DNA from: Pedobacter sp. BAL39
GTDB taxonomy: Bacteria > Bacteroidota > Bacteroidia > Sphingobacteriales > Sphingobacteriaceae
Assembly: GCF_000170795.1 (NCBI RefSeq)
Contig: NZ_ABCM01000021.1
Location: 43,146 to 107,145 of the forward strand
Direction: 5' to 3'
DNA length: 64,000 bases
Shown: positions 8,873 through 18,361 of the stretch, one piece after another
How positions within the stretch are numbered: position 1 is the first letter of the stretch
How the letters are laid out: each line of letters starts with the position of its first letter
Translations under genes and position numbers: made by a program
Notes under the pieces: model-generated
What the model saw: only the letters and a program-made list of their open reading frames with translations
Database searches by the model: none
Told to the model about the DNA's origin: nothing

Positions 8873-9829
8873 TTATTTTACTTCAACAGCTATCTTACCT
8901 GTTGCTCTTCCGGATTCTACCGCAGCTTGCGCGTCGGGCAGTTGATCAAATTGAAATACCTGCGTAATTTTGGGCGCCACTTTGCCTGCTTTGATAAGGG
9001 TACTGATTTCGGTAAGTACTTTGCCCGAAGAATTCACGAATACACCTAAGCCACTTACAACGCTTTCTTCCAATTTTGCCGAAAGTGCTTCTGCAAAATG
9101 CGGTTGCAAGTAAACTAAACGTCCTCCTTTTTTAATTACAGAAATCGAGCGCAAGACATGTTCGACAGAGTTGATAGTATCAATCACTACATCTATATTA
9201 CTCACTTTGGTTTCAAAGGGGCTTTCTGTGTAATTCAAAAATTGATCTACGCCTAAACTGCGTACAAATTCTTCATTTTTACCTGAAGCCGTGCCAATGA
9301 CGTAAGCACCACGCTCCTTTGCAAATTGTACAGCGAAGTGGCCTACACCTCCAGAGGCTGCATGGATAAGTACTTTATCGCCTTTTTGGATATTGGCAAG
9401 CGTAATTACCGCTTGCCAAGCTGTCATAGCGGACATTGGGGTAGCCCCTGCGGAGGTGAAAGACAAATTTTCTGGCTTATGTGTCAACTGATCAGCCTGC
9501 GCCACTACTTTGGTAGAATATGTACTGCCTAGCCCGGGCATGTTTAATAAACCATAAACCTCATCTCCTGGTTTAAAAGCAATTACTCCATCTCCGACTT
9601 GTTCAACAATTCCCGCGACATCCCATCCCAGAATTACATGCTCATGAAAAACACCTCCAGTGATCATACCAAGAATATCTTTTGAACTACGGACCTGAAT
9701 ATCGATCGGGTTGATGCCAATCGACTTAGTCTGAATCAGCACTTCACCAGCTTTGATTGTTGGTGTAGCTAAAGTGGTTTTTTTTAAGTTTTCTAATCCT
9801 CCGTTTTTTTCCAAAATATAAGCTTCCAT
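8873..9829 (-). CDS. Zinc-independent NADP-dependent alcohol dehydrogenase / quinone oxidoreductase-like protein
   Basis: The 318-residue medium-chain reductase has a GroES-like N-terminal half (GINPIDIQVR, ILGWDVAGIVEQVG, FKPGDEVYG) and a Rossmann half with the dinucleotide loop HAASGGVGHFAVQFAK at about 155-170. Structural and catalytic zinc cysteines are absent, which fits the quinone oxidoreductase (QOR/zeta-crystallin) branch that reduces quinones or enones. It is separated by about 150 bases from the SnoaL-like gene and has its own TAACTTTG promoter. The AraC-type regulator upstream on the same strand may control it. Confidence 0.9.
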   Translation of the reverse strand: MEAYILEKNGGLENLKKTTLATPTIKAGEVLIQTKSIGINPIDIQVRSSKDILGMITGGVFHEHVILGWDVAGIVEQVGDGVIAFKPGDEVYGLLNMPGLGSTYSTKVVAQADQLTHKPENLSFTSAGATPMSAMTAWQAVITLANIQKGDKVLIHAASGGVGHFAVQFAKERGAYVIGTASGKNEEFVRSLGVDQFLNYTESPFETKVSNIDVVIDTINSVEHVLRSISVIKKGGRLVYLQPHFAEALSAKLEESVVSGLGVFVNSSGKVLTEISTLIKAGKVAPKITQVFQFDQLPDAQAAVESGRATGKIAVEVK

Positions 9830-9864
9830 TTTTATTATTTAAATTATTAGTAATAATATAGAAG

Positions 9865-9872
9865 CAAAGTTA
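9865..9872 (-). promoter_or_regulatory. -7 element of the oxidoreductase gene
   Basis: The minus strand reads TAACTTTG, 35 bases before the ATG at 9829. The -33 position has TTT rather than TTG. Confidence 0.5.
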
Positions 9873-9953
9873 TTGGTCAACGAAAGCCAGAAAAAGGCTC
9901 ATTCAAACTAAAAATAGTGCATAACAAACAATTTTAATAAACGACTATGCCGT

Positions 9954-10865
9954 TTAAGATCGGAATTGATGAGGCGTAGTCAGATTTTGTTTTTTGAAGA
10001 ATTTAATAAAATTAGAGGTATCATCGAACCCCAAACACCAGGCAATTTCCCCGATATTCCAGTTGGTATGTTTCAATAAGGCCCTTGCTTCGGAAGCCAG
10101 ACGCTCTGAAATCAACTGTGTAGTTGTTTTGCCTACTGTATTTTTTAATACCCTATTAAGGTGATTGATATGAACGTTGAGCTGGCCTGCAAATTCCCCA
10201 GCGGTCTTTAGCCTCACTTGTTGTACCGTAGATTCAATAGGAAACTGCCTTTCTAAAAGTTCATGAAATAAAGAACCAATACGATTACTTGCATTAGACT
10301 CCACTTCTCTCTTAACTGTTAATGCCGGTCTTAGTTTAAGACCTACATGAATGAGTTCGAATACCTGGTTTCGTAACACATCATATTTATAAACGTAATC
10401 TGAAGAAATTTCAGCGAACATTCGTTGAAATAATTCCATCACCTTTGCAGCGTCTTCATCGTTAAGATCTAATATGGGAGTTCCGCCAGGTTGATAAAGC
10501 GGATAGTCCGTAATGCTTCCAAATCCCTTCATATAATCTTCAGTAAACACGCAAAAAGCCCCAACTGGCTGAACACTCGAAGGAGTCCAGTTATACGGTA
10601 TCTGAGGATTGGCAAACATGAGCATATTGTACTGAACTTCAAAGGTCTGGTCAGCATATTCTACCGTATGCGCTCCTTTAATCAGCGCAATTTTGTAGTA
10701 GTCCTTACGACTGTACGGCATAGGATATGCAGGTTTAGGACCCGTATAATCTTCCATTGTAAATACATTAAAGTGTCCCGTTCTACGAAAAATATCGCTG
10801 GGGAGAATGCCCATTTTATCCCGATAGAACACTTCCAGTGATTCCATTTCTTTCATGATTATCAT
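9954..10865 (-). CDS. AraC-family transcriptional regulator
   Basis: The 303-residue protein has an N-terminal cupin-like sensing part (about 1-165) and a C-terminal double helix-turn-helix. The second HTH is clear at the end (IGEIAWCLGFDDTSNFIKFF followed by a TTPHQFR box). Such proteins bind small ligands or respond to stress and activate neighbouring operons. The ATG at 10865 is followed closely by two more ATGs (10856 and 10847), so the start is uncertain by up to six residues. The oxidoreductase gene starts 124 bases downstream on the same strand, making it the likely target. A -7 element lies about 95 bases upstream. Confidence 0.88.
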   Translation of the reverse strand: MIIMKEMESLEVFYRDKMGILPSDIFRRTGHFNVFTMEDYTGPKPAYPMPYSRKDYYKIALIKGAHTVEYADQTFEVQYNMLMFANPQIPYNWTPSSVQPVGAFCVFTEDYMKGFGSITDYPLYQPGGTPILDLNDEDAAKVMELFQRMFAEISSDYVYKYDVLRNQVFELIHVGLKLRPALTVKREVESNASNRIGSLFHELLERQFPIESTVQQVRLKTAGEFAGQLNVHINHLNRVLKNTVGKTTTQLISERLASEARALLKHTNWNIGEIAWCLGFDDTSNFIKFFKKQNLTTPHQFRS

Positions 10866-10959
10866 TATAGCTATAACAGGTAATAAAAAAAATCAAGCCA
10901 TAGCACGTATTAACCAGACGATCACATCACATTGATCCCCATGCGACCTATTTCATATA

Positions 10960-10967
10960 CAAAGATA
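10960..10967 (-). promoter_or_regulatory. -7 element of the AraC regulator gene
   Basis: The minus strand reads TATCTTTG, about 95 bases before the ATG, implying a leader of roughly 85 bases. No good -33 element is seen. Confidence 0.45.
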
Positions 10968-11402
10968 CAGGTGCGCTGCTTTACCACCTATGAAACAGTA
11001 GCAGCACCTATACCTATTGAATCACCGTTAACCGGCTAGCCTTTTCCATTTAATTTATGCATATCGCCTTTTAATTTATATTCAAAATTAACAAATACTT
11101 GATGATATAAATAGTTCAAATCAAACACTCTAAGGTGATAATCAAACAGCTACCAACGTCTTTATCGTTGTATGCCTACGCTATCTGCCCAAAAATAGCC
11201 ACCTTTGCCCGAAATAAATTGTCAATTACGAACTGAGTATAAGGTCAGATTAACTGCGGAACAAGTGGCCACTTTGGCTAAATACCCAATCTTAAAACAG
11301 GCGGAAATCAAATCAATGAAAATAACATTTTCGAGAAATCCGAAAATTATAATTATCATTGGAATTGAGTTTCATAAATTTAAGAATAGAAGTTAATTGT
11401 CA
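10968..11402. other. AT-rich intergenic region upstream of the sigma factor gene
   Basis: The region separates the leftward AraC gene from the rightward sigma gene. It contains two near-repeats of TTTAATTTAT about 20 bases apart (near 11050 and 11073) and a CACCTTTG at 11200 that is one base off a -7 box. A 63-residue frame starting with TTG at 11205 has no ribosome-binding site or recognisable content and is not called. Confidence 0.4.
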
Positions 11403-12014
11403 ATGGCAGTAAAGCCCCTGGAGGATGAAATAGCTGTATTAGCTAAAATAGCTGAAGGTGATCAACACGCATTCGGCATTTTATTCAACCACTATCAAAG
11501 TGATGTGTTTGTGCATAGTAAGCGATTGACACATTCTGAAGACCAGGCGCTGGAAATAGTGCAAGATATCTTTATTAAAATATGGGTAGGCAGGAACCGG
11601 CTCAAAACTATTGATAATTTTGGCGGTTATTTAAATCGTACCGTCCGCAACCATATTTTTGATGTACTTAGGAAATTGTCTAATGAAGCGGAGTCTAACC
11701 TTAAATTTCAAAAAAATCATACAGAGTTTGATGATTCTACCGGACAATTGCTTGATTACAACGATGCCGTAAATATCCTCAACATCGCTTTACAAGAGCT
11801 TGCTCCGCAGCAAAGGCTGGTTTATAAGCTTTGTCATCAGGATGGTTTGAAATATGAAGAAGCCGCGCTGCAAATGAATATCTCAACAGAAACAGTGAGG
11901 GCTCATATGAAACAGGCGCTCCGAAAAATTCGCTCACATTTCAGAAAGCATGCCTTGCTATACCCCGTGTTGATAGCTGCTTTATTTAAATTAAACACAT
12001 TGAATATCAACTGA
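11403..12014 (+). CDS. FecI-type ECF sigma-70 factor
   Basis: The 203-residue extracytoplasmic-function sigma factor has region 2 (FGILFNHYQSDVFVHSKRLT, ALEIVQDIFIKIW) and region 4 (QRLVYKLCHQDGLKYEEAAL, ISTETVRAHMKQALRKIR), with no extra domains. The C-terminal hydrophobic tail is usual in the Bacteroidota family-1 type. I start at the ATG at 11403; an in-frame TTG at 11397 directly follows a stop. The FecR gene follows after 107 bases, then an STN-containing SusC. In this arrangement FecR holds the sigma until the outer-membrane receptor reports ligand, after which sigma transcribes the susCD operon. Confidence 0.92.
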   Translation: MAVKPLEDEIAVLAKIAEGDQHAFGILFNHYQSDVFVHSKRLTHSEDQALEIVQDIFIKIWVGRNRLKTIDNFGGYLNRTVRNHIFDVLRKLSNEAESNLKFQKNHTEFDDSTGQLLDYNDAVNILNIALQELAPQQRLVYKLCHQDGLKYEEAALQMNISTETVRAHMKQALRKIRSHFRKHALLYPVLIAALFKLNTLNIN

Positions 12015-12121
12015 TTGCTATCTTTTTATTAAAAAAAAGACTTACAACTAACCCTACACTCCCACTTTTTAAGTCAACATTAGTAAAGGATTAAGCTACA
12101 CTCACCTTAATACCAATCCTG

Positions 12122-13285
12122 ATGGATAAGACAAATAACAGACTTCGTGAAATCTTCAATTTATATGCGGATCAAAAGGCATCAGAAGAAGAAAAATATG
12201 AATTGTGGGATTACGTAAACGATCCCGTATTTGCTAATGAGATCGAAGAATTGATTAGCAATGATTATGAGCGTCCAAATCAGGAGTGCGGACTGACTGA
12301 ATATCAAAAATCTACTGTTTTACGAAATGTTTTTCAACATCAAACGCATATAAAGCGTACAAAAGTACGTCTTTGGTCAATTATCACTGCTGCCGCTTCG
12401 GTTTTATTGGTTGCAAGTATAGGTTTCTATTTTTACGTAGCTTATCCTACAACTGATCTAAAAATTGATTATGTAAATGATATTGCACCAGGAAAAAACA
12501 AAGCAACACTAACCCTTGCCAGTGGCGAAAAGATCCCGATTGATGAATTGAAACCTGGAAAAATAGCCACTCAATCCGGTGTGAGGATCTTCAAGAACAA
12601 AGATGGGCAGATCATTTACGAAATTGCGGACAACGGTTCGGGAAAATTAGAGTACAATACGCTGACCACTATCCGTGGCGAGCAGATGCAGGTCCGCCTG
12701 CCTGACGGCTCACTTGTGTTTTTAAATGCAGCCTCTTCCTTAAAATACCCAACTTCTTTCAATAACCTCAAAGACCGAAGGGTAGAACTTTCGGGTGAAG
12801 GCTATTTCGAGATCACTAAAGACAAAGTACATCCCTTTATCATCAAAACAGTCAAACAGAAAGTAGAAGTTTTGGGTACCCATTTCAACATCAATGCTTA
12901 TGCCGATGAACCGGCACTAAGGACAACCTTATTAGAGGGTAGTATTAAGCTCAGCACCGCGGATACCTGGAAAATACTTAAACCAAATGAGCAGGCCACT
13001 GTAAGCAATAATGGAGTTACTGTTCAGGAGGTCGATCCAAGGGAGACCGTTGCCTGGAAAAACAACGAGTTTTTATTCAAAAATGACGATTTCAGAACCA
13101 ATATGCGCAAGATTGCCAGATGGTACAATGTCGATATCGTATATGAATCAGATGTCCCTGAAAACTTCCGGTTTGGTGGTTTTTTATCAAGAACAAGGAA
13201 CTTGTCCACCGTGCTGAGGTTAATGGAAAAAACGGGCATTGTCCGGTTCCGGATAGATGGGCGGAAAGTATATGTAAGCAAATAA
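12122..13285 (+). CDS. FecR-family anti-sigma factor
   Basis: The 387-residue single-pass inner-membrane protein has a cytoplasmic N-terminal part of about 80 residues that would bind the sigma factor, a transmembrane helix at about 83-108, and a periplasmic FecR domain with the signature TLTTIRGEQMQVRLPDGSLV then LNAASSLKYP and VELSGEGYFEI. A C-terminal DUF4974 segment (LSTVLRLMEKTGIVRFRI) is present; it is expected to contact the STN domain of the receptor. It lies between the sigma gene and susC on the same strand. Ligand identity cannot be inferred. Confidence 0.93.
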   Translation: MDKTNNRLREIFNLYADQKASEEEKYELWDYVNDPVFANEIEELISNDYERPNQECGLTEYQKSTVLRNVFQHQTHIKRTKVRLWSIITAAASVLLVASIGFYFYVAYPTTDLKIDYVNDIAPGKNKATLTLASGEKIPIDELKPGKIATQSGVRIFKNKDGQIIYEIADNGSGKLEYNTLTTIRGEQMQVRLPDGSLVFLNAASSLKYPTSFNNLKDRRVELSGEGYFEITKDKVHPFIIKTVKQKVEVLGTHFNINAYADEPALRTTLLEGSIKLSTADTWKILKPNEQATVSNNGVTVQEVDPRETVAWKNNEFLFKNDDFRTNMRKIARWYNVDIVYESDVPENFRFGGFLSRTRNLSTVLRLMEKTGIVRFRIDGRKVYVSK

Positions 13286-13365
13286 CCAGTTCATATCAAA
13301 TCAACTTAAACCAACCAAAATGAAAGAATATTTACGACAGGAAAGCTAAGGCTTAAAAAACCAAA

Positions 13366-13383
13366 TCCCGATGGTGATCGGGA
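13366..13383 (+). other. Hairpin in the leader of the STN-SusC gene
   Basis: TCCCGAT-GGTG-ATCGGGA forms a perfect 7-bp stem with a tetraloop and no following T tract. It lies between fecR and susC, after a nine-codon frame MKEYLRQES (13320-13349). It could be an RNA processing or attenuation element. The function is not known. Confidence 0.4.
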
Positions 13384-13485
13384 CATGGTCGATGTTTGGC
13401 ATCGTCAATAACTAAATCAACTATTTAAACGCAGGTGCCCCAGGCTTCGAAACTTAAAGGCAGCTGCAAGAACCAAACTAAACAA

Positions 13486-16400
13486 ATGTATAAAATTTAT
13501 ACTAACAAAATTGGTATGCCCTGCCGGTTTACCAACCAAATTTGGCTGATTATGCGATTCACCACCGTAATATTAATAGCTAGCCTGATGCAGGTCAGCG
13601 CCGCCACGCTCGCGCAGCGTGTTACGCTAAACCAAAAAAAAACGACTTTAGAAAAGATCTTCAGGGAAATCCACAACCAGACAGGTTATGACTTCCTGTA
13701 CAACAAAGATCTGCTGGATACCAAAAAACCGGTAAGCATTACCGTGACCAATGAGCCCCTGGAAACTGTACTGGAAAAATGCCTGGCCAACCAATCTTTA
13801 GAATATGCCATAGAAGAAAAAGCCGTGGTGATTAGAGCAGTGCAGAAATCCATATTTGAAAAGATTATCGATTTTTCCAAAACTATCGATGTTTCCGGGA
13901 AAGTGACAGAAGAGAATGAACGTCCGCTGGCCGGTGCTACAGTAACGGTCAGAGGCACGAAAAGATCAGTGACGACTGATCAAAGCGGTTCCTTTTATTT
14001 ACAGAATGTTGAAGAAGCGGATGTGTTAATCGTCAGTTATATCGGGTATCTAAACCGGGAAGTGAAAGCAGCTTCCCAGCTGAATGTTAAACTGTTAATT
14101 GCAACAAATGACCTTTCTGAAGTCATTGTAAATAAGGGCTATTATACGGAAACACAAAAATTAGCTACCGGTAATACCGTTACCGTTACTGCAAAGGACA
14201 TTGAAAAACAGCCGGTCATCAATCCTTTACTTGCCCTGCAGGGCCGAGTTGCCGGTTTGCAGATCACGCAAACCAGCGGGGTAACCAATGGATCAGTAAA
14301 TATTTTGATCAGGGGCAGGTCTTCCCTAAACAACTTGGTTGGCAATGATCCTTTATTTGTGATTGATGGTATTCCCTATCAGTCTACCCTGCTGATGGAT
14401 CCGCTCGGAAATAACGGCGGTAACGGCGTTTTAACAAACAGTCCGCAAGGCAATCCACTAAACTATATCAATCCGAATGATATTTCCAGTATATCTGTTC
14501 TAAAAGATGCCGATGCCACCGCGATCTATGGTTCCAGGGGTGGAAACGGCGTGGTCCTGATTACCACCAAAAAAGGCCAGATCGGCGAGATGTCCCTCGG
14601 GGTGAACATTAACCAGGGTTTTATGACTGCACCAAAACCACTCCAGTTAATGAGTACGCAGCAATACCTGGATATGCGCCGTGAGGCTTTCGAAAATGAT
14701 GGCCTCGCTGTACCAAATATCTCAACTTCGCCTAATGACCCCAATTTTGATGTCAATGGCACATGGAGCCAAACGGCAAATACCGATTGGCAGAAAGAAT
14801 TAATTGGTCAGTTTGCGGCGTACACGAACGTCAACCTATCACTTACCGGCGGTAATGAAATGGTTCAATATGCCGTTAGAGGTACATTCAACAGGCAAGG
14901 AAACTTAGCACCAGGTGATTTTGATGATAAAAGAGGCGGACTTAACTTTAACATCACCACCTATTCAAAAAACAAAAAACTAAAGATTGATTTTTCCGGC
15001 AGTTTCCTCAGGGATAATAATCTGAATTCTCAGAGTGACCTTACCCTGTACACGCTGAGGGCACCCAATGCGCCGGACTCTTTTAACCCAGACGGGACAT
15101 TAAATTTCGGAGGACCGAATTTTGATAATGCGAGTAACCCTTATGCCAATGTAGCGCGGACCTACAACAATAAAACGGATAACATTGTACTCAGTTTGAA
15201 ACCAACCTATCAGATTGTAAAAGGACTTATTTTTACTGCAAATATCGGACTCACAAACCTAAACAGCAACATTGAAATTAAACAGCCGGTTTCTTCTTAT
15301 TCGCCTTTATACCTTTCAGTAGTTCCTGCTTCCACCCTTCCCGTCTTGATCAATACCATCAATCAGCAAAAAACCTGGGTTGTCGAGCCACAGCTGAGCT
15401 ATGAGGTCAGACTGAACGACTTCAAGTTAAGTGCACTGGCAGGTACTACTTTTCAGAAATCAGATAATGAGGGCCATTACTTTGTGGGTACAAACTTTGT
15501 TAGTGATGCCGTAATCGGCAATTTATCCAATGCCGGCCAGTTGGCCTCTGGAGATGGGGGTTCATATCAATACAAATATAATGCGATTTACAGCAGGCTG
15601 AACGCAAATCTTTCTGATAAATATATTCTCAACTTTACTGCAAGAAGGGATGGCTCCTCCAGATTTGGCCCTGGCAAACAGTTCGGTAATTTCTATTCCA
15701 CCGCTGCTGCCTGGATATTTTCATCTGAAAAACTGGTTGAAAATACAGTCCCGTTTCTCAGTCTGGGTAAGATGAGGGCCAGTTACGGTACCAGCGGCAA
15801 TGACAACATCGGCAACTATGCTTATTATGATCTGTATCAAAGCAGGGGTGTAAATACTTATCAGGGATTGACCGGATTTTACCCGCGCACTCTGGCAAAC
15901 CCGGACGTGGCATGGGAAAAAAATGCCAAGCTTGAATTTGCAATGGACCTTGGTTTTTTTAAGGACAGGATCCTGGCAACTGCAGCCTATTACATAAACC
16001 GCAGTTCCAACCAATTGTTAAACTATAGTATCCCTACATTCACCGGTTTTAACGGCATCCCAAGCTATAACTTCCCGGCTACTGTAGAAAACTCGGGCTT
16101 AGAGCTTACTTTAAATACCCGGAATATCGCCTCTGGTAACTTTGAATGGACCTCTGCTTTTAACATCTCCTTTAATCGAAATAAGCTGCTAAAATTTGAT
16201 GACCTGGAAAATTCAAATTATGCAGGTATTCTTGAAATTGGCCAGCCGGTTAATGGCAGAGGCTATGCCTGGATCTATAAAGGCATTGATCCGAATACAG
16301 GTTTGTACACAGCCCTCAAAAAAGATGGAACAGTGGGTTCAGGTGCCGGCAACTATGTGAACCTGTATAGTGAGTATCAGGTTACTAGCGTAAATACCTT

Positions 16401-16908
16401 GCCGAAGTATTTTGGAGGATTAAATAACAGTTTCCGGTATAAAAACCTACAGCTTGATGTATTTCTGCAATTTGTGAAACAGGTAGGCAGACTAAGTTTA
16501 ACAGATCTTGCACCAGGCTTTTTTAGTACCGACCTTTATGATCAGATCTCAACTTCACAGAGCAATGTTCCCATTCAATTTCTGGACAGATGGCAGCAGT
16601 CGGGCGACCAGGCAAAATATCAGCGTTTTACACAATCCTCTGAAGGTATTCGGGCTTTTGGCACCTGGGCGCAGAGCGATGCCAGTTACGTAGACGCGTC
16701 TTATATCCGCGCAAAAAATGTAACCCTTTCTTATCAATTACCTACTGCTTTTAAAAATAAGCTGAGGGTAAAAAATGCAAGTGTCAACGTTTCGGCACAG
16801 AACCTTTTCACCATAACCTCCTATAAGGGGCGTGATCCGGAAACCCAGTCGTTTTCCACACTTCCACCCCTCAGAGTATTCGTACTGGGTGTACAAGTTA
16901 ACCTTTAA
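13486..16908 (+). CDS. SusC/RagA-type TonB-dependent outer-membrane porter with STN signalling domain
   Basis: The product is about 1,140 residues. After the signal region (hydrophobic segment ILIASLMQVSAATLAQ) comes an STN domain (TLEKIFREIHNQTGYDFLYN), a carboxypeptidase-like beta domain (VSGKVTEENERPLAGATVTV), the plug (ALQGRVAGLQITQTSG, VNILIRGRSSLNN, FVIDGIPY) and the barrel ending FVLGVQVNL. The STN domain couples ligand capture to FecR, consistent with the genes just upstream. I chose ATG 13486 (MYKIYTNKIGMP), the usual start in relatives, over a GTG at 13435. The TonB-box area reads EVIVNKGYYTETQKLATG, unlike the VVVGYG form of the other two SusC here. susD follows after 11 bases. Confidence 0.95.
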   Translation: MYKIYTNKIGMPCRFTNQIWLIMRFTTVILIASLMQVSAATLAQRVTLNQKKTTLEKIFREIHNQTGYDFLYNKDLLDTKKPVSITVTNEPLETVLEKCLANQSLEYAIEEKAVVIRAVQKSIFEKIIDFSKTIDVSGKVTEENERPLAGATVTVRGTKRSVTTDQSGSFYLQNVEEADVLIVSYIGYLNREVKAASQLNVKLLIATNDLSEVIVNKGYYTETQKLATGNTVTVTAKDIEKQPVINPLLALQGRVAGLQITQTSGVTNGSVNILIRGRSSLNNLVGNDPLFVIDGIPYQSTLLMDPLGNNGGNGVLTNSPQGNPLNYINPNDISSISVLKDADATAIYGSRGGNGVVLITTKKGQIGEMSLGVNINQGFMTAPKPLQLMSTQQYLDMRREAFENDGLAVPNISTSPNDPNFDVNGTWSQTANTDWQKELIGQFAAYTNVNLSLTGGNEMVQYAVRGTFNRQGNLAPGDFDDKRGGLNFNITTYSKNKKLKIDFSGSFLRDNNLNSQSDLTLYTLRAPNAPDSFNPDGTLNFGGPNFDNASNPYANVARTYNNKTDNIVLSLKPTYQIVKGLIFTANIGLTNLNSNIEIKQPVSSYSPLYLSVVPASTLPVLINTINQQKTWVVEPQLSYEVRLNDFKLSALAGTTFQKSDNEGHYFVGTNFVSDAVIGNLSNAGQLASGDGGSYQYKYNAIYSRLNANLSDKYILNFTARRDGSSRFGPGKQFGNFYSTAAAWIFSSEKLVENTVPFLSLGKMRASYGTSGNDNIGNYAYYDLYQSRGVNTYQGLTGFYPRTLANPDVAWEKNAKLEFAMDLGFFKDRILATAAYYINRSSNQLLNYSIPTFTGFNGIPSYNFPATVENSGLELTLNTRNIASGNFEWTSAFNISFNRNKLLKFDDLENSNYAGILEIGQPVNGRGYAWIYKGIDPNTGLYTALKKDGTVGSGAGNYVNLYSEYQVTSVNTLPKYFGGLNNSFRYKNLQLDVFLQFVKQVGRLSLTDLAPGFFSTDLYDQISTSQSNVPIQFLDRWQQSGDQAKYQRFTQSSEGIRAFGTWAQSDASYVDASYIRAKNVTLSYQLPTAFKNKLRVKNASVNVSAQNLFTITSYKGRDPETQSFSTLPPLRVFVLGVQVNL

Positions 16909-16919
16909 ATTTTACGAAA

Positions 16920-18341
16920 ATGAAATACCTACATTTTATAATCACTATTATCTCATTCACCCTGGCCTCCGGCTGCAAAAAATTTGTTGAACTTGATCCG
17001 CCTGACGACAGGCTGACAGAATCCACTGTTTATGCTACAAATGAAACCGCAACATCGGTATTGAACGGATTATATATACGGATCGCTGAGACCAATAACG
17101 TGCTGACCAGCTACGCAACAACCTATATGGGTTTCGCTTCTGATGAACTTAAAAATCATTATCTCAATGCGGTTTCACCATATACACAACTTTACCAGAA
17201 TAATGTGAACATTGATACCGAAATTTATTGGGGCACAACTTATACCCTTATTTACAATTGCAATGTCGCTATTGAAGGCATAGAGAACAGTACTAAACTG
17301 AATTCACAACTCAAACTGCAATTGGTGGGCGAAGCCAAATTCATGCGAGCACTGTGTTATTATTACCTCGTAAACACTTATGGTAGAGTCCCGCTCGTCA
17401 TCAAGTCTGATTACCGGTCGTACCTAATGGCCAAACGTGCCGAAGTTTCTGATATTTATGCGCAGATGATCGCCGATTTACAGGATGCACAGGGTAAACT
17501 GAGCAAAAATTACTTAAATGGCGATGCATTAACGCCTTATTCTCCAGGAAATGCCGAAAGGGTACGCCCGACCTATTGGGCCGCTACCGCATTATTGGCA
17601 CGTATCTACCTCTATGATAAACAATGGGCACAGGCAGAAGCCGCCGCTTCGATTCTGATTGACAACACGTCTATGTTCTCCCTGGTTGCCCCTTCTTCAG
17701 TATTCCTGAAAAATACTCAGGAATCCATATTTCAGTTGCAGGCTGTTATTCAGAACAACTATGCTTTATTTGATGCGCGCACATTCGTGCTTACCAATTC
17801 CATAGGCACTTCATCAAGCCCTGCGTCTATCAGTCCTCAATTGGAACAGGCTTTCGAGGCAAACGATCAAAGGAAAGCAAATTGGATCGGAACAGCGAAT
17901 ATTTCTGGTGTAAATTACCTGTTCTCATATAAGTACAAAGCCAATACGCCGGTACTAGCAGCCTCTAAACCAGAATACCTAACCTTACTGCGCCTGGCGG
18001 AACAGTATCTGATACGGGCAGAGGCACGTGCAAATTTAAATAACGTAGATGGTGCACAAGCAGATATCAATAGGATCCGTAACCGTTCCGGTTTAGGAAA
18101 TACCCCGGCCAATAACCAGCCTGCACTTCTGGATGCAGTGATGAAAGAAAGACAAGTTGAACTGTTTTGCGAGCAGGGCCACCGATGGTTTGATTTAAAG
18201 CGTACCGGCCGTGTGAATGACGTGATGACAGTGGTTACACCAACAAAAGGAGGCGAATGGCAGCCTTATAAACAATTGATGCCTATTCCAGCGTATGAGA
18301 TAGGAATCGATAAAAATCTAGATCAGAATCCAGGTTATTAA
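16920..18341 (+). CDS. SusD/RagB-type outer-membrane lipoprotein
   Basis: The 473-residue surface lipoprotein has a lipobox cysteine at C19 (LASGC) followed by KKFVELDPPDDRLT. TPR-like helices dominate, with the family pattern LKLQLVGEAKFMRALCYYYLVNTYG near residues 140-165 and the conserved end block ERQVELFCEQGHRWFDLKR, then QNPGY at the C-terminus. It caps the SusC porter and captures ligand. The gene order sigma-fecR-susC-susD-tlpA on one strand indicates a single regulated unit. Confidence 0.95.
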   Translation: MKYLHFIITIISFTLASGCKKFVELDPPDDRLTESTVYATNETATSVLNGLYIRIAETNNVLTSYATTYMGFASDELKNHYLNAVSPYTQLYQNNVNIDTEIYWGTTYTLIYNCNVAIEGIENSTKLNSQLKLQLVGEAKFMRALCYYYLVNTYGRVPLVIKSDYRSYLMAKRAEVSDIYAQMIADLQDAQGKLSKNYLNGDALTPYSPGNAERVRPTYWAATALLARIYLYDKQWAQAEAAASILIDNTSMFSLVAPSSVFLKNTQESIFQLQAVIQNNYALFDARTFVLTNSIGTSSSPASISPQLEQAFEANDQRKANWIGTANISGVNYLFSYKYKANTPVLAASKPEYLTLLRLAEQYLIRAEARANLNNVDGAQADINRIRNRSGLGNTPANNQPALLDAVMKERQVELFCEQGHRWFDLKRTGRVNDVMTVVTPTKGGEWQPYKQLMPIPAYEIGIDKNLDQNPGY

Positions 18342-18361
18342 CATTAATCAAAATAAATTTT

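Noticed and set aside
11205..11396. 63-codon frame upstream of the sigma factor
   Set aside because: TTG start without ribosome-binding site, low-complexity isoleucine run, no recognisable content.
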